64,000 nt of DNA from positions 70,318,002 through 70,382,001 of the forward strand of contig OX439039.1 in NCBI GenBank assembly GCA_949317995.1. Direction: 5' to 3'. The notes under the pieces are model-generated. The model searched no databases and was not told the origin of the DNA. It was given only the letters and a program-made list of their open reading frames with translations. Numbering within the stretch: the first letter of the stretch is position 1; every line of letters starts with the position of its first letter. Of the stretch, positions 11,801 through 22,024 are shown piece by piece. The translations under genes and the position numbers were made by a program. Source of the DNA: Acholoe squamosa (taxonomy: Eukaryota; Annelida; Polychaeta; Phyllodocida; Polynoidae).

Positions 11801-14800
11801 TGCCTGGTACTACCTTGAATTAGTAGCTGGTCAGAATCCAAGTTGAATGTATCACCTTCCTGCCTTTTAAATCCACCACCATTTTGTTTTGACTGGAAGT
11901 GCCCCAGTGAGCATGTGCAAGGGTAAGTCCCTAAGCTGGTAACTAGCATGCGCATCAGCACTTCCGGTACATATGGACTGATGCATGATGTATGGTCAGC
12001 GTTTGCAGGCTGGGTGGCACAGTCTCCTGTGTCAGGTTGCTGGTACTTTCATTCCCCATACCCATGACTGGAACAGATTCAAATAAAATTATTGAAATCT
12101 TTACTGGGGCTACCAGACCTTTATACAAGTATGCTATATTTAATGGTGATTATTTTAGGTTGACACATATTTTTTAGTAGAGTATTTCAATGTGGCACAA
12201 TCTCCTGTGCCACAACAAACAAAGACAAACCCTGATCATTTTCCACATGGCACATGCTGCTTCCTGTGAAATGGACCATGTGGACAAATGAAGATATTCA
12301 GACAATATGCTCCATCAATTAGTCATGTTTACATATCTCTTAGCCTGTCAGATGTCTACTTATGTCAGCATATGTGGTAGATCATTTTTTTAAAGTGCAT
12401 GGAGGTAAAATGCATAGATTCATACACATGCCACATGTCCATGCACCATTGTTTATTTACATCTGAAAGCCAGTTTGTAGTGCCATCTGGTGTATACATA
12501 TTGATATTGATGGTTGCGCCATCTAGAGGTAAATAAGCCCACACTCCCTTATTATACTATATTAGTGTTCTCTGAAGCACCTCTGCTTGAAGAGTGGTGC
12601 TTCCTGTGGTAACTAGCAACACGGTTTGACCGGCCTGTGCTTGGAGAGTGACAGTAGAGTAATATAACAGTACAGGGAGAGAAGCTAACTTAGCTGGCAA
12701 CCTGCTGCAACTCTCATACTCGGGACAGGCTTGTGTCAGTCTAATTTCCCATCCTCTAGATGGCGCAACATACAGTATTTCTATGTAGACACCAGATGGC
12801 AGTGCAAGCTGACAAACATATTACAACAATATAAAGGGCTGAGTCATGTATTGCCAGTGGGGAGGGGGGGGGGGGCATTTGGAAAAGAACCCTTTCAGTG
12901 GGGCAAAATCCCAAAGTGGATGTACTGCCTGTTGGCAAACCCAAACCACAGCTTCAGGATTTGCTAACATGAACATCATTGGCACGCATGCAGAAACGCG
13001 TAATTGATGCAGGTACCGGGACTGGTGCCGGTACCCTTGTTTTTGTATACGGTACCAGCTAGTACCCGGTAAAGGCGACCGCAGACAGGGCCGATTCGGT
13101 CGGTAGTTAGGGAAGGGTAGCCAATCGGATCGGGGGACATCGAACATGTTTGATATTGACAGACTGGATCGGACGTCCTCCGCAGACCTTCCCGACTTCC
13201 CGATCTGCCGATCCAGTCGGGCCCGTCTGCGGTCAGCTTAACAGTAGAACGACATTTTAAAGGGGGCTTTGAAAATCACCATGCTAGCCCTCTTTTAGTA
13301 GTAAACTAAAAGTCATATATGGTATTCTGTGCTCCTCACATGTCATAGCTTTTGTAGGCAAAAGTCCCCCCCCCCCCACTTGCGCAGGTCAGTCACAATA
13401 AAAACAACTGTAGACTGGTCCAACCCATAAGGTGACCGCAGACGGGCCCGACTGGGTCGACATCCTGACGATCGGAAGCGTCTGCGTGGATGTCCGATCC
13501 AGTTGGTCAATATCAAACAAGTTTGATCTTCCCGATCAGATCGGGTCGGTACTCCCTGGTTACCGATCGATTCTGGCCCGTCTGCAGTCGCCTATAACCT
13601 AATTTGGGGGGGGGGCTCGTTTTGCAAAATCAGTTCTAAGTGAGGGGCAGTAAAAGAATCTGAATGCTGTTAGGTAGTTTTCCCACATCAATGGAAACCC
13701 ACCACCTCCCCTCTTGTACATATAATGACCACTTCGTTATACACCACACAACAGCCATGTGCTTTTGTGTGGACAAAGGAGAGTGGGGACTAGAAACTTT
13801 TTTTTCCAACAGCACAAACATACAACTTGTGGCCTAGTGTTGTCATATTTTGGTCCAAAATGACCAAAACAGGCTTGATTTGGTAAAAATATATTCATTT
13901 CTGGGTGGACAAAGGAGAGTTGGGACTAAATTAGTTCATCATGCACACACCAGGGGCACCCTTCACACGCTCTTACTCACTACCCCCTTTCCTTTTCCGG
14001 CCCCACTACCGGAAAAGGAAACAGCGCGTGACTAGCAAGGGTTACCTACTGTGTTAGGAGAGTTGCCAACACTGACCCATGGCCATGTCACCTGGGCCAT
14101 GTGTGACCTTGGTCAGAATGTAAACATTGCCATGTGCTTTCTCACTCTCCAGGCACAACTCCCCAAAAGAAAAACTTCCCTTTGCAAATGGGCAGAGCAT
14201 TACTTCCTCTGATGGCCATTCCCAAAACAAAATTTGAAAACCATTCTGAAAATAACTGTCCAAAAAGGATTAAAAGGGATTAATAACATATGCTGACAAC
14301 AAGGTAGGCTTGCAGAGAAGTGTTTTAGGAAGTGATTTGATCAAAGTGTATAACATTTGGTGGTACCATCCCAGAGTTTGGAGACTGTGGTAAAGGTAGG
14401 CATTCTGACTCATAGCTGTTAGGGGAAACCAGGCCTACGATACAGTGTACTCGTAGGCCAAACAGGCCTAGGCTCAGCAGTCCAGGGTGCCTCCCTTATA
14501 CAATGCCATAACCATAATAGCCCCACAGGTGCATCTGGACCTTCTGCACAGCTTGGTCACGGCTCAGTAGTCCCAGTTACTAGTACCTGTTCTTAACCTG
14601 TTAAAAGCTGCTAATGCTTTGGGACCCTCGAGGGAATACCATACTTTGCCCCCCCCCCGTAATATAGCCACAGTATGCTATATTATTCTATGATTTCAAA
14701 ATTCACTGCCAGTCTTCCCTAGAATAGCAGGCACACCCTTCCAACATGTGTTACTCTTAACTACAATGTAGTATTGAAGTGTTGTATTTTTACCAGTGGT

Positions 14801-15567
14801 TATCGCAGATAACATATACCAGATGGGGACCATCTACCCCCAAGAGGTCCATAGTGAATACATGTAGTTGGTATTATTTCATTGGTTGATAAATAATCCT
14901 GCTGTCAGTATTCTTGGAAGCAGCCCTGGCGTCATAGCAACCAGCACGGCCCTTATCAGCCTTATCCCCCTACTGATAAGAATCCCCAGGAAGGGTTATA
15001 CCCGGTAATAGGAAATGTACTAGAAAGATGTGTTAAAACTCTTATCAGAAAAGATCTAAACATCCCACAGCAAATTGCATTACAGAACCTGAAAATATTA
15101 AAATTTGCATAACATACTTGATGCACAATTTTCTAATCCCAATATTAGAAGAGAAAGCAGGAAAAAGGTTACTTTTTCTAGTACATTGCCTATATTGTTA
15201 CGGTCGTGATTCAGCAGTGAGATGGAGACGGGCTTGGGCTTGTGGCCGTATCACAGACGGCCTATTTATTATAACAAGAACAAGAAACAAAAAAGAAAAA
15301 GAAAAATTACAGGCATAAGCAAAGCAGCAAGCAAGCACGACCTGTCATGGCGGGGGGCCCAGGACCAATAACATGGTAACCAGGGTGGCAGAACTCCTTA
15401 GAAACAGGTACGCAATAGGTCCATAGTTAGAGCAATGGTGCCCAAGCATAGTACATACGCTCCCCAGCAGGAGACTGTGAGCAGTGGTATCCCTTGTACC
15501 AATACTCGAAACAGCTCCAAGGTGCTGTTTCCAGTCATAATCTGACCCTTTGCCAGCTCCCTTGCAA

Positions 15568-15628
<61 letters not shown>

Positions 15629-16836
15629 TATATATAAATTTGCTTTAACATGCATTTCGGTTGCATACATTGGAGATTTGTGTTTTGTCTTTTTCATGTC
15701 ATTAATTACCATTGCCTTTTAGGTTTGTGTATGCGAGTTAAACTTGAACGGAATCTTCCAGAAAAGCACAAGGTGAGGGATACTGTGCGTATTACACTGT
15801 ATATGCTGTATGATTTCGTGATCACTCAATATCGTGAAAATAAAGACATTTTTTGTTGTTTTCATTCACTCATACATGTATATAGATATCAAGTCGAGTA
15901 GTTATTTCATGTGAAGACAATAAATGCTGGTTTCTTTCTTGATCAGATAACATCAAAGCTGAGGATCGGGAAGTTAAGAATGATCTCCAGGTTCCTACAA
16001 AGTATGAACCTTATATTATATGTACAATAATGACTATCTACTCCATCCTTGTACTTGGCCCACCCAGTCCTTATTGCCCACTCCTACTTACAGATGGACA
16101 TCATCATCAAGGAAGGAACACACACAACACGGGACGAGAGTGAGTTCACTTACCGTAATCTCCCGCGTATAAGGCGCGTCTTATACGCCAAACAAAATGC
16201 TGCTGAGTCTTATACGTGGGAGGGACATTGCCTTGAGTTTGGGGTGCGCCTTATAGGGGGGGAGGTAATTTTACTATACAACAGTACTAAATTAACAAAA
16301 ATCTGCCCTTATAGGTGCGCCTTATACATTAAACAGTCCTCTCTTAGTTGGGGGTGCGCCTAATACGCGAGCTGCGCCTTATACGCGAGAGATTACGGTA
16401 CGTATTTACCCCAAAAGTTTTCCACCCTTGTAGATAGTCGTTCTGCATTAACTATGGCTTATGGTCCGGCCATACCCAAGGTTCGGTAATGATGCTGCCT
16501 GAAGTCAGTGTGGGCCATGTATATGTAATTACACATTGCACACGAGCAATACTCATCAATATTAGGGATATGTTTATTGCGAGATGGGACACTTATCGGT
16601 AGATCCATTACGTAAGTAGCCATCAGCAAAAAGAAATTACAAAAATAATTGTTCAATATTCTGCACTTGCATCTGTTTTTTTTCATTCGGTATATAAAAG
16701 GGAACAACCATAGTTTTGTTCTCTTCTATTTCCAGTAAACAAACAGATCAACGACAAAGAGAGGATATCGGCAGCTATGGAGAACCCCAACCTCAGGGCT
16801 CTGGTAGAACAGTGCATCGTGGAGAGAGACATGTGA
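8750..16836 (+). CDS. CIAO2A: CIAO2A / FAM96A, cytosolic Fe-S assembly targeting factor (5 exons)
   Basis: The gene has five exons: 8750-8804, 10404-10568, 15723-15772, 16094-16139 and 16736-16836. They keep frame across GT-AG junctions and give 138 residues plus stop. The product belongs to the MIP18/DUF59 family. Recognisable segments are [11 protein letters not shown] (20-30), the [12 protein letters not shown] core (63-74) with the reactive Cys at 67, and [19 protein letters not shown] near the C-terminus, all close to vertebrate CIAO2A; the paralogue CIAO2B differs there. Known family role: with CIAO1 it delivers 4Fe-4S clusters to cytosolic targets, and in mammals CIAO2A serves IRP1/aconitase. 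ATG 8750 is chosen for its good context (AAGATGG); upstream in-frame codons lack an ATG. Length is near the human protein without its N-terminal extension. Oddity: the exon 1 donor lies within a 36-bp tandem repeat. Confidence 0.92.
8782..10102 (+). repeat. Exon-junction minisatellite (36-bp unit carrying the CIAO2A exon 1 splice donor)
   Basis: About 30 head-to-tail units, each holding CTAGCCTTCACTGTCTATG (end of exon 1), then GTAAGTGTGTACAG (donor and first intron bases), then GAA. The unit is 36 bp, so the frame is preserved from unit to unit. The first ~9 units read as repeats of [12 protein letters not shown] until a one-base insertion near 9105. Some units have TATTGTAAGT, GTAAGTCTGTAAC, or lack the GTAAGT block (near 9270 and 9297). 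A MITE interrupts the array at 9457-9753. The array starts in the exon and continues through the first 1.3 kb of intron 1. Confidence 0.95.
9457..9753. mobile_element. MITE, CCGTAATCTCCCGCG family, copy 2, inside the 36-bp array
   Basis: Ends are CCGTAATCTCCCGCGTATAA and its inverse. The flanks are GAAC-TA and TA-GCCT, exactly the array sequence GAACTAGCCT with a duplicated TA. This is the cleanest evidence in the window for a 297-bp element with a TA target duplication, as in Tc1/mariner-type MITEs. Confidence 0.88.
10103..10403. other. Rest of CIAO2A intron 1
   Basis: Unique AT-rich intron sequence that ends in TTTGTCTGCAG, the acceptor of exon 2. Nothing else is seen. Confidence 0.6.
10404..10568 (+). 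CDS. CIAO2A: CIAO2A exon 2
   Basis: Completes Asp19 and encodes residues 20-73, including RDPEKP and the [11 protein letters not shown] core with Cys67. Acceptor CTGCAG|AC, donor ATAG|GTAAAT. Confidence 0.92.
11050..11470 (+). repeat. Dispersed repeat with recurring TACCCCTTTCCCGG motifs, copy 1
   Basis: The same sequence, inverted, occupies about 45915-46380. Shared pieces include TTAGAGTGCAAGAAGACAAA and a poly-TACCCCTTT series. The copies are diverged. No coding capacity is seen. Confidence 0.65.
12478..12810. mobile_element. Inverted-repeat element with CTCF-like motifs in its arms
   Basis: The left arm 12478-12533 contains GTGCCATCTGGTG and GCGCCATCTAGAGG. The right arm 12757-12810 contains the inverse of both (CCTCTAGATGGCGC, CACCAGATGGCA). 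The arms are ~80% complementary over ~54 bp. Class not identified. Confidence 0.55.
13074..13237 (+). mobile_element. MITE, GACCGCAGACGG family, copy 1 (164 bp)
   Basis: The left end GGCGACCGCAGACAGGGCC is mirrored by the right end GGCCCGTCTGCGGTCAGC. The interior contains CGATC-rich subrepeats. The second copy at 13431-13592 is in the opposite orientation. Target duplication is unclear. Confidence 0.65.
13431..13592 (-). mobile_element. MITE, GACCGCAGACGG family, copy 2 (162 bp)
   Basis: Ends are GGTGACCGCAGACGGGCCCG and GGCCCGTCTGCAGTCGCC. Its interior matches the reverse complement of copy 1 (shared ATCAAAC.AGTTTGAT and CGTCTGCG.GGA pieces). Confidence 0.65.
14915..15192 (+). repeat. Dispersed repeat (AAGGTTACTTTTTCTAG family), copy 2
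   Basis: Matches the inverse of 46430-46735 over CCCTACTGATAAGAA..., ATGCACAATTTTCTAATCCC and GGTTACTTTTTCTAGTACAT. The sequence resumes at about 15538 (TCTGACCCTTTGCC), so 15193-15537 looks like a later insertion. Confidence 0.6.
15565..15640. repeat. (TA)n tract within GCAAATTT inverted ends
   Basis: About 30 TA units flanked by GCAAATTTATATA and its inverse, so the whole 75 bp can form one hairpin. Confidence 0.85.
15723..15772 (+). CDS. CIAO2A: CIAO2A exon 3
   Basis: Completes Gly74 and encodes [16 protein letters not shown] (75-90), matching the family's CLRVKLQRCLP-KHK stretch. Acceptor TTTTAG|GT, donor AAG|GTGAGG. Confidence 0.9.
16094..16139 (+). CDS. CIAO2A: CIAO2A exon 4
   Basis: Encodes [15 protein letters not shown] (91-105) plus one base. 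Acceptor TTACAG|ATG, donor GAGA|GTGAGT. A MITE begins only 13 bases past the end of this exon. Confidence 0.88.
16153..16398. mobile_element. MITE, CCGTAATCTCCCGCG family, copy 3, beside a splice donor
   Basis: Left end CCGTAATCTCCCGCGTATAA, right end CGCGAGAGATTACGG, flanked by TA on both sides (16151-16152, 16399-16400). It lies in CIAO2A intron 4, 13 bp after the exon end. Confidence 0.8.
16736..16836 (+). CDS. CIAO2A: CIAO2A exon 5 with stop
   Basis: Encodes Ile106 (with the base from exon 4) to Met138 and TGA at 16834-16836; it contains NKQINDKER and [14 protein letters not shown], the conserved C-terminus. Acceptor TTCCAG|TAAAC. Confidence 0.9.
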
Positions 16837-17244
16837 TAGCCGTCCTAGATTTCTATTTTACATTTATGTCAATTTGCCAAAATGCCAATGGAAAGCTGTG
16901 ATAAATGATGTTTTTCTTTTCAATAGGAGTGCGGGGGTCGAGGATTTAAATGGGTGTACATAGTAAGATAATATATCGGAATATAAGTATACCAAAGTGC
17001 TGTGTGAATTGACTCGGACATGAACCATTAGTTATGATAGTAGGACTGACGATTATTAAAACATGCTTGTGTGGAAGCAAACCTCTGCTGTTGTATGATT
17101 GAAGTATCCTGGAAACATTGTATAAAACCATTGAGGTTTGATTGATGTCTCTCTGTTCAACATAAAGGAAACAACCAGTACTTGTGTTCTTTTACTGAGT
17201 CAAGTGATTTGTAATTACTTAACCCATTTTATTATCACATGGAA

Positions 17245-17250
17245 AATAAA
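17245..17250 (+). terminator. Possible polyadenylation signal AATAAA for CIAO2A
   Basis: An AATAAA lies about 410 bp after the CIAO2A stop in an AT-rich stretch. Other candidates exist; no transcript evidence is available. Confidence 0.25.
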
Positions 17251-18344
17251 TAGGGCAGTGCATAAATGTTACTTTTCCTGACCGTTTCTTGATTCCAAAT
17301 TACTGGCTACAATCCCTATATCAAAGATAGGCAATGAGCTGCCCATTTTACATATGATACAATAACATATATTCATCAACATTGTACTCTGTATTATTAT
17401 AATTTAGAATGCTATATCGTCGCCTTAGAGGAAGAAGGTTGTAATTGATATTTTGGCGTAAATGAGTTTTTGTCTTTTTTATCATGTAGTGTGACCCTTA
17501 TCTAGATACTCTGAAACTTTCAGAAAGTACTGAAACTCTGTCTATGGTACCGGTATCTGTGACTACAGGACCCAGTGCAATATTGCAGTTTCCACTATAG
17601 TAAGTGGAACACTTCTTTTGCATGTCCTGCAAAACTTGAATTACAACCTAACTTCTTGCACTAAGGCGGCGATATGACCTGCAGGACATTTCAGAGAAAG
17701 TTACAGGTGTCCACAACAACTCTGACCTGCCATGGAGGTATATCTCTATGGACCTGCATTTTCGCTCTCTTCCATGATAATGTTCTTTAATCATAAGAAC
17801 TGAAATCGTACATATACATGTTGTGTATGAATAAATGGGCAACATAAAGCCTACTCCAGATTAGTTTCTACCTAAGTGATATGTGTTCTACAGAAAAAAT
17901 TGAGAATAGATGTTGGTATTCGGAATTAAAGAAACAGATAAAGCACAAATCATCAGAAAAAAAACAACAAGACTAGACCAAATTTTTACAAAATGCATAG
18001 GATGATATTCATCAATGATTAAGCGTCTATTATTTGATATTGTTCATAGCTGTAGGGTACACGTATCTCTATGGTTGACAGTTATGGTGCTAGTTTTTCG
18101 TGTAAAAGTGAACCATTGTTTGCAAACGCTATACTCTATAACTGAACGCTTTTAATATCACAGGTAAATTCAACTACCCCGGTACTCAGGTCATATGCAT
18201 GTCGCTTCAGCTTATAATCAGGGGTAATTATATTACGATGAAGATAGATGTGAGATGTGTATGTAATCTGTAATAAAGATTCAACAGTTTTAACCCAGTT
18301 ACCATATCGTTTTATAGCAGTTTTTGCTGTCATTCTGTAAGTAC

Positions 18345-18345
18345 A

Positions 18346-18384
<39 letters not shown>

Positions 18385-18436
18385 GGTATCGTGGATAGCG
18401 AGCTCGCCTCCTGCCACTGCTGCCGGGGATTGATAC

Positions 18437-18473
<37 letters not shown>

Positions 18474-18552
18474 CATACATATAATATATATATATATGTA
18501 TCGATCCCCGGCAGCAGTGGCAGGAGGCGAGCTCGCTATCCACGATACCAAG
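18345..18552. repeat. Large inverted repeat of a tRNA-like head with (TA)n loop
   Basis: The left arm GGTATCGTGGATAGCGAGCT...CCGGGGATTGATAC (about 18385-18437) is repeated inverted at about 18499-18550. The centre and outer left flank are (TA)n. The arms are nearly perfect over ~53 bp. A-box-like (GTGGATAGCGAGC) and weak B-box-like (GGGGATTGATAC) spacing resembles a tRNA-derived SINE head. Confidence 0.75.
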
Positions 18553-18689
18553 TCGACCGGTGGTAGAAACCAATGTCCATCGAGTATTTGAAAAAGTTTT
18601 CCGACATACCTGATGTTTACAGAACTCATTAGCATAGAATTCAATGGTGGAAGGTGGAGTTATTAACAGGGAAACTTCCGTAGGTATCC

Positions 18690-19200
18690 TATATTAACAT
18701 GCCATGCCTAGCTTCTCCATTTTGTTCGAAATAAATAAGAATCCATTGATTTTCCATAGCGATACATGTCGGCACACGCCATTGCGGCCCGCTGACCCAG
18801 TGGTTCAGCAGAAAGTAGGTCAGGTACATCCGGGCACCTCCCCGCTTCATCAACAAGACAAAATGGCCGTGTACCGGGCCGTGTGCGTTGGATCGGTATA
18901 GAAAATCAATGGATTATTTATTTCGAAAAAAATGGAGACAAAATGTATGCGAACGTAGAGATCGTATATTTGGCGGTGCTAGAAGTACAGGACTTGACAT
19001 TATTGGATTATACCCGAAAAATGTGTATAAAGGTGGAGGTATGTCGGGCAGAGTGACAACATGGCCACAGCGGGTTGGCAAAGCAAGCGGATCGCATGCA
19101 CTTACAAAATGTCTTCTCGTGGATTAATTCTGGGGTTATAAGGTAAGAAATTAATACAAAATGGAGGAATCTATGAGATAAACGCGGTCGTGGAATATTA
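18690..19200 (+). repeat. Dispersed foldback repeat, copy 1
   Basis: Begins with TCGAAATAAATAAGAATCCA and holds the inverse AATGGATTATTTATTTCGAA about 200 bp later. It then continues with ACAAAATGTCTTCTCGTGG and GTAAGAAATTAATACAAAAT. The same order of blocks occurs at 37350-37850. Class unknown. Confidence 0.65.
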
Positions 19201-19244
19201 AACCATAAACCCACTAGTGCTGTCTCATAACATGGATTAAAGGC

Positions 19245-19286
<42 letters not shown>

Positions 19287-20046
19287 CACTGTTGTACAAT
19301 ACTTTGTGCGGTAATATAAAACAAGAAGATGAATTGTGTGCTTCATGTTACCTGATCTTAAGGGCATTATAGATGATAGGGGATCACTCCCTAAGAGGAT
19401 AACTGCCCAAACTATATGACCGTTTTTACCGGTAGGGCCGTTCACCCAGCACCATCAGAAAAGATATGGAAAAACGTACCATGTCTAGCATACTAAACTG
19501 TCATTTCATAATGATATCAAAGCAAATTCTATCGATCAACATTATACAATAGATGAAGCAGTTGATCGTTCCTTTATAGCAGCAATGATATCATATCCCC
19601 AATATTCTACACACAAGGCAGCGTCAACTAATACTTCTGTTTTTGCAGCTGCTAGGGTGTTAGATATCTTTAAATGCCATCATATTTACATGCTAGTCCT
19701 GTGTGGAGAAAGGACTCCAACGGTCCTTCTCAAATTGGAGTAGTACAAAAGTCAATGGAGTCCAAAATCTAAGCACCACAGAGTTTGTTATGAATCAGGG
19801 CACCATTACTAGGGCACACTCTGACATGAAGGCACTATAGATCGCACATATTTGGCCACCATCCCCGAAACAATTCATGGGCATGCACTCCATTTTACCA
19901 TGCACACTCTGCACATGTTAGGCTCTGTATTTCCACCAACAAGTCTTACTTGGTCTAGTGTTTATCACCTCCTGACTTCTCGGTATTTGGGTACATTTCT
20001 ATGGTATACCCATTGTTTATTTTTTAAGCACCTCAAAGGCTAGTGT

Positions 20047-20250
20047 CTACGCCTTGCCGGCTGTCTGTTTATTCCGAGCCGATTCAATGAGGAATGGTGC
20101 TCCTTTTTGAACAGTGGCAAGTCGTCTCTCCCCAAGTAGCTCGACGTGGAACTGAGAGCCCGGATGACGTAGCTCAGGCGGCACGTAACCAAATGCAATA
20201 CTTTTCCCCACATTGTAGCCGTAGGTGCCAGATGTTGTCATACCGACCAC
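20047..20250 (-). CDS. DMGDH: DMGDH exon 15 with stop
   Basis: Encodes [20 protein letters not shown] through RNKQTAGKA and TAG (20047-20049). It matches the family's C-terminal VVGNTTSG-Y-Y...KSLAFAYVP...VELLG block of the GCV_T_C barrel. Acceptor TTCTAG|GTG. Confidence 0.93.
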   Translation of the reverse strand: MVGMTTSGTYGYNVGKSIAFGYVPPELRHPGSQFHVELLGERRLATVQKGAPFLIESARNKQTAGKA

Positions 20251-20701
20251 CTAGAATGATACAAAGTGCAGGTTAACAAGCTTAAAGGTGAAGTGAACCC
20301 ACAATGGATAGGTTGTATTTACATTGCATAAACCAACAATGCACGTGACATGGGAATGTGGGAAGCACCGTAGTATACCCCGCATATACTGGCCTTAGAT
20401 GAGGGGATTGAGCAGTACTGCCTACATATCAGGGCACAATTTCACATGTGCTTAAGAAGTTAAATTATTTTGACAAAACATTCACACATGCCAGCCCTAC
20501 CTTGTCATTGTGCCAGATGGTATCATTTCCCTCTGCCTCCACATCTGTGTCTACTGTCATGAATACCAGGTGACGCTTCAACCCGTCTGCCTTGATTTTC
20601 TTGATGGCCTCCTTCCCGATGAAGTCAGCACTCTGTACGATGTATATTCATCAATTAGCAATTCTTAGTGGAATTGTGGCAGATTTCCCCTATACATTAT
20701 A

Positions 20702-20776
<75 letters not shown>

Positions 20777-21942
20777 TCATTCCAAGATTTACTGGACATG
20801 TGGTTTCTTGGGCATATAATAGCAAGGGAAACACCTCACGCGTTCACTCACGTCTTATGTAGATGGCAAGATGGCCACGCAGTGGTCGCCATGTTGGTTT
20901 GGGGGAAACTTTTTTTGTTTGGTATGTTAGATATGTCCTTCCTCTATCATATTAACCATGTGAGCTCACCCTTGCACAATGGCCACACTACACCTGTACT
21001 TTATTTCTTGAATTCACTCACACCTCATTTCCTGTATTGTCTGAGTGTATTTATGGGTATATGATGTATGGCTGAGTTGTGGCCATTCTCGTAAAGGTTG
21101 ATGATACGTGAGGCGTGAGTGAACCGCAACTATTTTGGATGGTTTTTGGATGGATAAGGATAAAGTGTTAATGAGTAAACCTATGATCTTGTGTGTTGTT
21201 GCTACCATTTCTATTCCATAATAGACATATGTGATTTATTAAAAAAGAGTATTTGGTGTACTTTAGGATATTATTCTGTACCGCATGTCAGGATGCGCTT
21301 GCGAGAAGTGTAAAAATTTGGTGAATTTATATTTTCAAAGTCATGATGAACACTGAAGATGGTCCTTATATATGTTTAAATGACTCTAGATAGGTAGTAC
21401 AACCTCTTAACTTATTGTCTGAGTGTATTTATGGGTATATGATGATGTATGGCTGAGCTGTGGCCATTCTCGTAAAGGTTGATGAGACGTGAGGGTGAGT
21501 GAATTCCGTGGAATATATAAGTCAACGCAGGCGCTGAAGACACAGTACTAGTATTATATAGCAGGCAAACTGCCATTGTTATATAAAGTACACATATTGA
21601 AGACAATGGAGACCTATTATAATGATTGTATAAGTGTTTATTACTGTGCTAGGCTAAAGTAAGGAAATTGGAGAAGTAATTCCTAATTTTTAGCATTTCC
21701 AATATTTTTATCGATGCATCATTTCAAGAGTTTCCGACTCTTACTTTAGCCTTTTGGTATACATAAAGATATATATATAGTACCAGTTTGTACACAGAAT
21801 TTGGTGCAGCTAGATCATGTTGAATGAAACTTTTTAATAAGCCAAGACATAGGGCTATCAATAAAAAATAATGTTATTAAGAAATACTGAGTTTGTAAAT
21901 TCCAGACCCAGGCCCCCCGTCCAGTAAATATTGGAATGACCC

Positions 21943-22024
<82 letters not shown>

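Larger units (their letters stand above)
10569..15722. other. CIAO2A intron 2: repeat-filled
   Basis: No coding exon is seen. It holds a hairpin at 10890-10945 (AAGGGGGTGCC ... GGCACACCCTT around a TATATATAG inverted pair), a GGGGTAC-type dispersed repeat, an inverted-repeat element at 12478-12810, two MITEs with GACCGCAGACGG ends, a short palindrome at 13993-14021 (CCTTTTCCGG/CCGGAAAAGG), a dispersed repeat at 14915-15192 and a TA tract at 15569-15640. Confidence 0.6.
16837..20046. other. Intergenic region between two convergent 3' ends
   Basis: CIAO2A (+) ends at 16836 and DMGDH (-) ends at 20047. No exon is recognised between them. It holds the TA-stemmed inverted repeat at 18345-18552, a foldback repeat at 18690-19200, a (TA)n at 19246-19281 and otherwise unique AT-rich DNA. 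Confidence 0.6.
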
